Positions 8,458 to 15,494 of a DNA stretch of 64,000 nucleotides are shown here, in pieces. This DNA comes from UBA2943 sp946534895 (GTDB lineage: Bacteria; Bacillota; Clostridia; Christensenellales; Aristaeellaceae): assembly GCA_946534895.1 (NCBI GenBank), contig CAMNDE010000002.1, positions 1 through 64,000 of the forward strand, in the 5' to 3' direction. Position 1 is the first letter of the stretch; the number at the start of each line of letters is the position of its first letter. The notes under the pieces were generated by a model. It was not told the origin of the DNA. It made no database searches and was given only the letters and a program-made list of their open reading frames with translations. A program made the translations under genes and the position numbers.

Positions 8458-9105
8458 ATGGAAAACATCTGGAATGATGATCCCAGATGCCTGATTGTGG
8501 CCCCGCTGTATCAGGGGGAAGAACGGGAGATCATGAAAGGCAGAAAGGAAGACCTGCTGGTCTGTGCAGACGGGGGTTTTGTGCGCTCGGAAGCCTATGG
8601 TCTCAGACCAGGGCTTGTGGTGGGGGATTTTGATTCCATGCGGGACAGGGCGATCCCGGATACGGAAGTGCTCCGCCTGCCGGTACACAAGGATGACACG
8701 GATATGGAAGTATGCATTGAAGAGGGCAGAAAGCGGGGATTTCATACCTTCGTCATGGCGGGCGCGCTGGGCGGACGTGCCGATCACATGATCGGCAATC
8801 TGGAACTGCTCTGCCGGTGCGCACGCCGGCATGAGCATGCGTGGCTGATGGATGCACAGAACCGTCTGACCATGCTCTGGCCCGGCACCTGGCAGATTGA
8901 TCAGATGCCCGGAAGAAAACTGTCCCTTGCCGCCTGGACACCGGAGGTGACCGGCATCTGTCTGACGGGAACCGAGTGGCCGCTACAGCAAGCGGTGCTT
9001 ACGCATGAAGATCCCGTAGGCATCAGCAATGAGTTTCGCAGGGAGACGGCGGAGCTGAGTTTTGAAACGGGACTTCTGCTGGTAATGCTCTGCAGGGATG
9101 CATGA
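8458..9105 (+). CDS. thiN: Thiamine pyrophosphokinase
   Basis: Transfers pyrophosphate from ATP to thiamine, giving the cofactor thiamine diphosphate. The 215-residue protein has the family blocks CADGGF, VVGDFDSM and KDDTDME (Mg2+ and ATP contacts) and GGRADHMIGNLELL. The frame is open back to 8407, inside the upstream terminator, so the ATG at 8458 with AAAGGAG about 11 bases before it is chosen. No thiamine-biosynthesis gene is near; it stands alone between two terminated or promoted units. I see no TPP riboswitch in the short leader. Confidence 0.92.
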   Translation: MENIWNDDPRCLIVAPLYQGEEREIMKGRKEDLLVCADGGFVRSEAYGLRPGLVVGDFDSMRDRAIPDTEVLRLPVHKDDTDMEVCIEEGRKRGFHTFVMAGALGGRADHMIGNLELLCRCARRHEHAWLMDAQNRLTMLWPGTWQIDQMPGRKLSLAAWTPEVTGICLTGTEWPLQQAVLTHEDPVGISNEFRRETAELSFETGLLLVMLCRDA

Positions 9106-9145
9106 GAACATGTCATAAATGGTAGAAATCGATTCGGATCATGTC

Positions 9146-9174
9146 TTGTGATGAATGGAAAAATCTGCTAAAAT
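9146..9174 (+). promoter_or_regulatory. purC promoter
   Basis: TTGTGA (9146-9151), 17 bases, TAAAAT (9169-9174), about 77 bases before the purC ATG. Confidence 0.7.
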
Positions 9175-9250
9175 ACAACATCCTTTGACAGGTCCGTCCG
9201 GAAACGGCCGGACCGCAAACGATCTGCCAAGCAAGAGGAAGGAAGCAAGG

Positions 9251-9973
9251 ATGATGCAGACCTGTGGACTGATTCGAGAAGGAAAAAGCAAACGGATTTA
9301 CGCGACAGACGATCCGGAAAAGGCTGTTGTATATTTTAAGGATGAAGCCATGGCGTTTCATGGACTCAAACGGGGACGGATACTGGGAAAAGGGGAAGTC
9401 AACAACGAAGTCTGCAAGACGTTTTTTGGCATTCTTTCCCAGCACTGCATCGCCAATCATTATCTGGAGCAGCTGGATAACCGGCAGAGCCTGATCAAAC
9501 GGTGCGACATGATTCCCATTGAAGTGAAAGTGCGCAACCGTGTGGCCGGCAGCCTGGAACAGCGCACAGGACTTCCGGCCGGCGTGATCATGAATCCGCC
9601 GGTGGTGGAATTCAACTATAAGAATGAAGAACTGGAAAACCCGCTGATCAATATTTCGCATATTCTTGCCATGAAGCTTGCCACCCGGGAAGAGATGGAT
9701 TACATCACGGATGTTTCCCTGCAGATCAATACGATCATCTCTGCGTACATGCGGGAGATCAGCATTGAGCTGATTGACTTCAAGCTGGAGTTCGGCCGCT
9801 TTCACGGGGATGTGCTGGTGGCGGATGAGATTTCTCCGGATGTGGCGAGATTCTGGGATGCAAGAACCCATGAGCCCCTTGATATTGACCGGTTCCGCCG
9901 GGATCTTGGCGGAGCGGAGCAGGCATACCAGGAACTGCTTCACCGCATGATGGGGATGGAAGAGGATGAGTGA
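9251..9973 (+). CDS. purC: Phosphoribosylaminoimidazole-succinocarboxamide synthase
   Basis: Joins CAIR and aspartate with ATP in the eighth step of IMP synthesis. The 240 residues fit the family. N-terminal REGKSKRIYAT and the later IPIEVKVRNRVAGSL and SPDVARFWD blocks are diagnostic. Two ATGs in tandem (9251, 9254) follow GAGGAAGG; the first is taken. No other pur gene lies beside it, so it is detached from the usual pur operon. Its stop overlaps the next gene by 8 bases, so the two are co-transcribed. Confidence 0.97.
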   Translation: MMQTCGLIREGKSKRIYATDDPEKAVVYFKDEAMAFHGLKRGRILGKGEVNNEVCKTFFGILSQHCIANHYLEQLDNRQSLIKRCDMIPIEVKVRNRVAGSLEQRTGLPAGVIMNPPVVEFNYKNEELENPLINISHILAMKLATREEMDYITDVSLQINTIISAYMREISIELIDFKLEFGRFHGDVLVADEISPDVARFWDARTHEPLDIDRFRRDLGGAEQAYQELLHRMMGMEEDE

Positions 9974-10988
9974 CTGCCTGAAGACATGCAGGGGCCTTCT
10001 GGCCATGCTGCTTGCGCTGAGCCTGTTTCTGGCGTGCGTTCCCGCCTCAGCGGAAGAAGAGTTCCTGCAGGTCCTGTCCTATGAAGGGGAAGGGGCGGAA
10101 GACGGATCTTTCCCTGAACTGAATGAGAACGGTTTTCTGGATGAAGGCGAGTTCATTTATGAGAATCCTGCAGACGGCATCTGGCGGTACTGCTCCCGGA
10201 CGCTGAGGGTGGAGATTCTCAGAAAGGAACAGGAAAAGCCGAAGGAAATCTGGTTTGAGGCAGAAGTGTGGGCGGCGGAGGGCGAGAATTTCCGCATGAT
10301 CGCCAATGATCCGGAAAAACGCATGAAATCCCTGGAGTATCCGTATAAGATCGCCAGGAACCAGCATGTGGTGCTTGCGGTCAACGCAGACTTTGCACAC
10401 CTGCGGATCAGCCAGCGCAACCGTACCGGAATCCTGATCCGTGACGGGGAGATTGTGAGCACCAGTACCTGGGCCGCCGGATCCAACCATTTTCCGAACC
10501 TGGATACGCTTGCCATGTTTCCGGACGGAAACATGCAGGTGTTTGAGTCGGATGAGCTGGAAGCTGAGCAGTACCTGGAGATGGGAGCCACAGATGTGCT
10601 TGCCTTTGGACCCATCATGATCCGCGATGGTCAGCTGAATGTGGAAGGCCTGGAAAAGTACGGAACCAGTTCCGCCCAGCGCACCGCCATCGGAATGATT
10701 GAACCGGGACATTACATGGCCATGATGCTTGAAGGCAGGCACAGCCGCAGCCGCGGCGCCGGCGTGTCCTTTCTGGCGGAACGCATGCTGGAAAGAGGCT
10801 GCCAGGTAGCCATGAATCTGGATGGCGGACAGTCCTCCACGATCCTGTTCATGGGACGGCAGATCTGCAAGGTGGTCAACAGTTCCGGCCGGGATGCCAG
10901 CGCCAGGAAAAGCGCGGAAATTCTGGGCATCGGATACAGTGATCAGACAGCCGGGATGAATGAGAAAATGAGCGGTGGAACCAAGTAA
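9966..10988 (+). CDS. Secreted phosphodiester glycosidase (NAGPA/DUF2233) domain protein
   Basis: A 340-residue exported protein. Residues 1-29 are a signal peptide (hydrophobic core AMLLALSLFLACV, cleavage near ASA-EE). The C-terminal half (about 150-330) is the phosphodiester-glycosidase domain related to the mammalian uncovering enzyme, seen in YYETILMG-like family blocks such as RTAIGMIEPG and VAMNLDGGQSSTIL. In bacteria such proteins are tied to exopolysaccharide or wall-glycan turnover. The 8-base overlap with purC suggests translational coupling, though the functions have no obvious link. The substrate is unknown. Confidence 0.85.
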   Translation: MSDCLKTCRGLLAMLLALSLFLACVPASAEEEFLQVLSYEGEGAEDGSFPELNENGFLDEGEFIYENPADGIWRYCSRTLRVEILRKEQEKPKEIWFEAEVWAAEGENFRMIANDPEKRMKSLEYPYKIARNQHVVLAVNADFAHLRISQRNRTGILIRDGEIVSTSTWAAGSNHFPNLDTLAMFPDGNMQVFESDELEAEQYLEMGATDVLAFGPIMIRDGQLNVEGLEKYGTSSAQRTAIGMIEPGHYMAMMLEGRHSRSRGAGVSFLAERMLERGCQVAMNLDGGQSSTILFMGRQICKVVNSSGRDASARKSAEILGIGYSDQTAGMNEKMSGGTK

Positions 10989-10993
10989 TTCAG

Positions 10994-11022
10994 TTGCACC
11001 GTTTATGGAATTGTGATAGAAT
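10994..11022 (+). promoter_or_regulatory. tig promoter
   Basis: TTGCAC (10994-10999), 17 bases, TAGAAT (11017-11022). The tig ATG follows 60 bases later behind AGGAGGG. Confidence 0.8.
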
Positions 11023-11081
11023 CGAGAGCGCGCTTCCGCAGGAAAGGAAGGCACAACGACCTTAGGAGGGAATAACCAAGT

Positions 11082-12413
11082 ATGTATACTGTAGAGAAGA
11101 TTTCCAGCAATCAGGTAAAGATTGAGTTTACCATTCCTGCAGAGGAAGTGAACGAAGCCTATCGCAAAGCTTTTGCGCAGAACAAGAATATGTTCCGTGT
11201 TCCCGGCTTCCGCAAGGGCAAGGCGCCTAGAAGCATCGTGGAGAACATGTACGGCAAGGATGTGCTGACCAGTGATGCAGTGGACGTCCTGATGAAGGAT
11301 CAGTACGGCAAGGTGATCGATGACGAGAAGCTTGCCGTTGTCGATGCCGGAAGCATTCAGAACGTGGATATGGCCCAGGATCAGGAAGCGCACATCACCG
11401 TGACCGTGTACGTGGAGCCTGAAGTGGAGCTGGCAGATTACAGCAGCGTGGAAGTGGAACTGCATCTGGATGAAGTGACGGATGAACGCGTCCAGGAAGC
11501 CATTGATGCCGAGCGCAGAAAGCTGGGCCGCAAGGTGGAAGTGACCGAGGGCGGCATTCAGGAAGGCGACGACGTGGAGTTCGACTATGCCGGAACCGTG
11601 AACGGTGAGGCTTTTGAAGGCGGCAGCGCTGAGCACTATACCCTGAAGATCGGCAGCAATTCCTTCATTCCGGGCTTTGAATCCCAGATGGTCGGCCTGT
11701 GTGTGAATGATGAAAGTGATCTGGCCGTGACGTTCCCCGAAAAGTATCACTCTGAAGAGCTGGCCGGAAAAGACGCTGTGTTCCATGTGAAGATTCACAA
11801 GATCACCCGCGAGGAACTGCCTGCTGAAGACGACGAGTTTGCGGCTGACGTATCTGATTTCGATACCTTCGAAGAATACAAGAAGTCCGTGGTGGAAAAG
11901 CTGGAGAAGGAATGCGCTGAATCCAACAGGCAGAACAAGTTCAACGCTGCCATCGGCAAGCTGGCCACAGAATCCAAGATGGATATTCCCCAGCCCATGG
12001 TGGACCGTGAACTGGACATGCTGGTGAGACGTCAGACTTATCAGATCCAGGCATACGGCATCAGCTTTGATCAGTATCTGAGCATGATGGGCACCACGCA
12101 GGATCAGTTCAGGACCATGATGCGTCCTCAGGCTGAGTTCGACGTGAAGTGTGAAATGGTGATCAAGACTCTGCTGGACAAGCCGGAATTCAAGGCTTCC
12201 GATGAAGAAGTTCTCGCCCTGGTGGCAAAGAGAGAACTGAACAAGGAAGGCAAGATGACAGAGGATGAACTTCTGAAGAACTACAGGGAAATGGCAAGTC
12301 AGGAAAAGCTTCAGGATGTTATGCTTGAGCGGATCACGGTAGTGGAGCCCAAGGCTGAGGAGCCCGATGACGAAGCGGAAACCGAAACGTCTGACGAGGA
12401 AAACAAGGACTGA
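11082..12413 (+). CDS. tig: Trigger factor
   Basis: Ribosome-associated chaperone and peptidyl-prolyl isomerase that meets nascent chains at the exit tunnel. Its 443 residues cover the N-terminal ribosome-binding domain with the signature FRVPGFRKGKAPRSIVE (about 38-54), the FKBP-like PPIase domain (about 160-245, FDYAGTVNGEAFEGG), and the long helical C-terminal chaperone domain. The tail is very acidic (EEPDDEAETETSDEE). AGGAGGG lies before the ATG. It leads the tig-clpP-clpX cluster, a standard Clostridia and Bacillus arrangement. Confidence 0.98.
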   Translation: MYTVEKISSNQVKIEFTIPAEEVNEAYRKAFAQNKNMFRVPGFRKGKAPRSIVENMYGKDVLTSDAVDVLMKDQYGKVIDDEKLAVVDAGSIQNVDMAQDQEAHITVTVYVEPEVELADYSSVEVELHLDEVTDERVQEAIDAERRKLGRKVEVTEGGIQEGDDVEFDYAGTVNGEAFEGGSAEHYTLKIGSNSFIPGFESQMVGLCVNDESDLAVTFPEKYHSEELAGKDAVFHVKIHKITREELPAEDDEFAADVSDFDTFEEYKKSVVEKLEKECAESNRQNKFNAAIGKLATESKMDIPQPMVDRELDMLVRRQTYQIQAYGISFDQYLSMMGTTQDQFRTMMRPQAEFDVKCEMVIKTLLDKPEFKASDEEVLALVAKRELNKEGKMTEDELLKNYREMASQEKLQDVMLERITVVEPKAEEPDDEAETETSDEENKD

Positions 12414-12431
12414 GTGAAATAATGATTCCTG

Positions 12432-12461
12432 GAGGCGGACAGGCGACTGCCTGACCGCCTC
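12432..12461 (+). terminator. Hairpin between tig and clpP
   Basis: GAGGCGG (12432-12438) pairs with CCGCCTC (12455-12461), with a second inner stem ACAGGC/GCCTGA. Only GTTTC follows, so it is a weak terminator or an attenuator/processing site that could set tig expression apart from clpP. Confidence 0.5.
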
Positions 12462-12492
12462 GTTTCATACGGAGAACAGGAGGGTGTGGCGA

Positions 12493-13080
12493 ATGTCGTA
12501 TGTACCTTATGTAGTCGAACAGACAAGCCGTGGGGAGCGGTCCTATGATATCTATTCACGGCTTTTGAAGGACAGGATCGTGTTCCTTGGCGGAGAAATC
12601 AACGATGCTGTTGCCAATACAGTGGTGGCACAGCTTCTGTTCCTGGAAATGGAAAATCCAGATGCGGACATCAACCTGTACATCAACAGCCCTGGCGGTT
12701 CTGTGACGGCCGGCATGGCGATCTATGATACCATGCAGTATATCAAGCCGAAGGTAAGAACCGTATGCATCGGCATGGCCGCGTCCATGGGCGCATTCCT
12801 GCTGATGGCCGGAGAAAAGGGCATGCGCATGGCCCTGCCCAATTCAGAAGTGATGATTCATCAGCCGCTGGGCGGAGCACAGGGCCAGGCCACTGATGTT
12901 CAGATCCGCGCTGAATGGCTGATGCGGACCAAGAAGAAAATGACGCAGATGATGGCCGATATGACCGGCCAGCCCTTGAAGAAGGTTCAGGCCGACTGTG
13001 AACGTGACTATTTCATGTCTGCTCAGGAAGCCCTGGATTATCATATTATCGATGAGATCTTCCAGCCGAGAAGCCGCTGA
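12493..13080 (+). CDS. clpP: ATP-dependent Clp protease proteolytic subunit
   Basis: Serine peptidase that forms the tetradecameric degradation chamber served by ClpX and other Clp ATPases. The 195 residues start MSYVPYVVEQT; an upstream GTG at 12484 is within the ribosome site, so the ATG at 12493 is used. The catalytic Ser98 (GMAAS) and His123 (MIHQPLGGAQGQ) are at the canonical spacing. It is followed 21 bases later by clpX. Confidence 0.98.
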   Translation: MSYVPYVVEQTSRGERSYDIYSRLLKDRIVFLGGEINDAVANTVVAQLLFLEMENPDADINLYINSPGGSVTAGMAIYDTMQYIKPKVRTVCIGMAASMGAFLLMAGEKGMRMALPNSEVMIHQPLGGAQGQATDVQIRAEWLMRTKKKMTQMMADMTGQPLKKVQADCERDYFMSAQEALDYHIIDEIFQPRSR

Positions 13081-13101
13081 TGAACTGGAGAAAGGATTTT
13101 T

Positions 13102-14427
13102 ATGGCCAAGGACGATTATTCCCGTAATATTCATCGCTGCTCGTTCTGCGGAAAGACGCAGGCACAGGTGAAGCGCCTGGTTGCCGGGCCCAACGTATTC
13201 ATCTGCAATGAATGCGTGGATCTCTGCCAGATGATCATGAATGAGGATGAAAAGCCCCGTACAGCATCTGCAGGCAAAGGCAAGGAAGAATTCGACGAGC
13301 AGGCTGAAAAGACGCCGTTGGGGATTCCCACGCCCAGAAGCATGAAGAAGGCGCTGGATGAGTATGTGGTCGGCCAGGATGATGCCAAGCGGGCATTGTG
13401 CGTGGCTGTCTATAATCATTATAAGCGTATCAGTCAGATCAATGCAAAAAAGAAGGACGACACGGAACTCTTCAAGTCCAATATCCTGATGATCGGACCT
13501 ACAGGAAGCGGCAAGACCTATCTGGCTCAGAACCTGGCAAAGCTTCTGAATGTGCCGTTTGCCATTGCTGATGCCACCAGCCTGACGGAAGCCGGCTATG
13601 TGGGTGAGGATGTGGAGAACGTGCTGCTGCGCCTGATTCAGGCGGCAGGCTTCAATATTCAGGAAGCTCAGCGCGGCATCATTTATATCGATGAGATTGA
13701 CAAGATTGCCCGCAAGAGTGAGAATCCGTCCATTACCCGTGATGTGAGCGGTGAGGGCGTGCAGCAGGCCCTTCTGAAGATCCTGGAGGGAACTGTGGCG
13801 AATGTTCCTCCGCAGGGAGGCAGAAAGCACCCGCAGCAGGAGACGATCCCGATTGATACCACCAATATTCTTTTCATCTGCGGCGGCGCCTTTGACGGCC
13901 TTGCCCCGATCATTGAAAAGCGTATCGGAAAGAAACTGCTGGGTTTCGGTGCGGAAGTCATCGGACAGAAGGACGTGGATCCTTCCAAGGCGTTGAAGTC
14001 CCTGGAGCCGGAGGACCTGACCCGGTTTGGTCTGATTCCGGAACTGGTGGGCCGTCTGCCGATCATCGTGACGCTGGACGCCCTTGATGAAGAAGCGCTC
14101 ATGAACATCCTGACAAAGCCCAGGAATGCGCTGTGCAGACAGTACATCAAGCTGATGGGCATGGATGACATTGAACTGGAGTTCACGGACGGAGCTGTGA
14201 AGGCGATTGCCGAGCAGGCAATTGCAAGAAAAACGGGCGCTCGCGGACTGCGTGCCGTCATTGAGAATGTGATGATGGATGTCATGTTCGATCTTCCTGA
14301 CCGTAAGGATGTTGTCAAGTGTGTGGTGGATGAAGACGCTGTGCGCAATGGCGGTCATCCTCAGCTGGTTCTGGCAGACACCGCGGCCAAGGGAAAGCTT
14401 CCCGGCAAAACCGCTGCAAACGAATAA
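13102..14427 (+). CDS. clpX: ATP-dependent Clp protease ATP-binding subunit ClpX
   Basis: AAA+ unfoldase that feeds ClpP. The N-terminal zinc-binding domain uses C13, C16, C35 and C38. The Walker A motif GPTGSGKT is at 132-139, the Walker B IIYIDEIDK follows, and the ClpP-docking loop region reads LLGFGAE. The 441 residues are slightly longer than average. It closes the tig-clpP-clpX run, with a clear terminator after it. Confidence 0.98.
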   Translation: MAKDDYSRNIHRCSFCGKTQAQVKRLVAGPNVFICNECVDLCQMIMNEDEKPRTASAGKGKEEFDEQAEKTPLGIPTPRSMKKALDEYVVGQDDAKRALCVAVYNHYKRISQINAKKKDDTELFKSNILMIGPTGSGKTYLAQNLAKLLNVPFAIADATSLTEAGYVGEDVENVLLRLIQAAGFNIQEAQRGIIYIDEIDKIARKSENPSITRDVSGEGVQQALLKILEGTVANVPPQGGRKHPQQETIPIDTTNILFICGGAFDGLAPIIEKRIGKKLLGFGAEVIGQKDVDPSKALKSLEPEDLTRFGLIPELVGRLPIIVTLDALDEEALMNILTKPRNALCRQYIKLMGMDDIELEFTDGAVKAIAEQAIARKTGARGLRAVIENVMMDVMFDLPDRKDVVKCVVDEDAVRNGGHPQLVLADTAAKGKLPGKTAANE

Positions 14428-14438
14428 AACCAATGAAG

Positions 14439-14469
14439 ACAGGTGCTCCGCATGGGGCACCTGTTTTTC
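14439..14469 (+). terminator. clpX terminator
   Basis: ACAGGTGC (14439-14446) with GCACCTGT (14457-14464), extended by three inner pairs, followed by TTTTT. It lies 12 bases after the clpX stop. Confidence 0.85.
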
Positions 14470-14588
14470 TGCATATGGATTCCGTGTACGGAATTGGCTG
14501 GGATCATGCCGGCAGGCGCAGAGCATCGTGTGCCCGTTTATTGCCCAAAACCTCCACGATTTGTGCCCGCTTGTCAAAAGCAAAAAGA

Positions 14589-14615
14589 AAGAAGCCTTAC
14601 ACTGTAAGGCTTCTT
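14589..14615 (-). terminator. tRNA-Val terminator
   Basis: Perfect 12-bp stem (14589-14600 with 14604-14615), 3-base loop. On the minus strand it is followed by a T-rich tract, and it begins 6 bases beyond the tRNA 3' end. Confidence 0.85.
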
Positions 14616-14620
14616 GAGGA

Positions 14621-14694
14621 TGGGGTTTAGAGGGCTCGAACCTCCGACCTCCACGATGTCAACGTGACGCTCTAACCAGCTGAGCTAAAACCCC
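14621..14694 (-). tRNA. tRNA-Val (anticodon GAC)
   Basis: A 74-base cloverleaf on the minus strand. The acceptor stem is GGGGTTT/AAACCCC with discriminator A; the D-arm is GCTC/GAGC. The anticodon stem TCACG/CGTGG holds loop TTGACAT with anticodon GAC, the variable loop is 5 bases, and the T-arm GGAGG/CCTCT has loop TTCGAGC. CCA is not encoded in the DNA. It has its own promoter and terminator. Confidence 0.95.
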
Positions 14695-14710
14695 TCAACC
14701 GAACAGATGA

Positions 14711-14739
14711 ATAATATCACAATCTGTTCGGAAAAGCAA
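14711..14739 (-). promoter_or_regulatory. tRNA-Val promoter
   Basis: Minus-strand TTGCTT (14734-14739), 17 bases, TATTAT (14711-14716), leaving a leader of roughly ten bases before the tRNA. A 10-bp inverted repeat (14699-14708 with 14722-14731) brackets the -10 box. Confidence 0.65.
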
Positions 14740-14767
14740 GAGGATAATGCAAAGAATTAAATAACTA

Positions 14768-14791
14768 ATATGGTGGCGAAATACACCACAT
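14768..14791 (-). terminator. Possible terminator after engB
   Basis: TGGTG (14771-14775) pairs with CACCA (14784-14788), extendable by three weaker pairs. On the minus strand an AT-rich stretch follows, but no clean T-run. It is the only hairpin between engB and the tRNA promoter. Confidence 0.45.
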
Positions 14792-14822
14792 TCAACATGC
14801 ACAGCTGCAAACCAGGAAACAG

Positions 14823-15494
14823 TCATTCAGCAGGCGATTCTTCATTCTGCTCCTGAAGCACGGAATCAATTTTCATCAGCAGTTCCGGGCGACCGCTGCG
14901 GTCTTCGCTGGAGAAACAGATCACCTGCCAGGGCTGAACAAGAAGCGCGCGGCATATGGGGGCAAGCTGCTTCATCCGTGCACCGCGGCTGATCTTATCA
15001 CTTTTTGTGGCCACGACTGTAAAGGGGATGCCCATTTCCCGCAGATACTGATTCATCTGGAGATCATCCTGCGTTGGCTCATGCCGGATGTCCACGAGAC
15101 AGAACACATGCCGGAGCTCCTCTGCAGATTCAAAGTACCCCTGCATCATGGTGCCCCAGGAATCCTGCTCGCTTTTGCTGACCTTGGCGTAGCCGTAACC
15201 GGGGAGATCAATCAGATGAAAAGCATCATTGAGCAGGAATACGTTGATCAGGCGTGTTTTGCCGGGGGTGGAACTGGTTCTGGCCAGTTTCGACTGTCGT
15301 GTGAGACAATTGATCAGGCTGCTTTTTCCGACATTGCTCTTTCCGGCAACGGCGATCTGCGGCAGCCCGCGGCCTTCGAAGTCTCCATAGGCGGCCATGG
15401 AAGTGACAAAGCTGGCTTTCCGGATTTCCGGGATCTGGTCAGCAGGGATCGTTTCCTTTTTGGCATACTGATTGGAATATTTCTTTTCAGGCAT
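14823..15494 (-). CDS. engB: Ribosome biogenesis GTPase YsxC/EngB
   Basis: Essential GTPase needed for large ribosomal subunit assembly. The 223 residues contain G1 GKSNVGKS (about 52-59), G3 DLPGYGYAK and G4 TKSDK. The frame is open upstream within lon, but the ATG at 15494 overlaps the lon stop by 8 bases and has AGGGATGG before it, so it is chosen. Last gene of the long maf-to-engB unit; lon-engB adjacency is widespread in Bacillota. Confidence 0.96.
   Translation of the reverse strand: MPEKKYSNQYAKKETIPADQIPEIRKASFVTSMAAYGDFEGRGLPQIAVAGKSNVGKSSLINCLTRQSKLARTSSTPGKTRLINVFLLNDAFHLIDLPGYGYAKVSKSEQDSWGTMMQGYFESAEELRHVFCLVDIRHEPTQDDLQMNQYLREMGIPFTVVATKSDKISRGARMKQLAPICRALLVQPWQVICFSSEDRSGRPELLMKIDSVLQEQNEESPAE

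Noticed and set aside
7156..8838. 560-codon open frame opposite ispH-rpsA and thiN
   Set aside because: It spans a strong terminator and two confirmed genes; His/Leu-rich shadow.
10047..11798. 583-codon open frame opposite the NAGPA gene and tig
   Set aside because: No start signal or family features and it crosses two well-supported genes; composition is that of antisense coding DNA.
12844..14583. 579-codon open frame opposite clpP-clpX
   Set aside because: Shadow of ClpP/ClpX codon bias; runs through a terminator.
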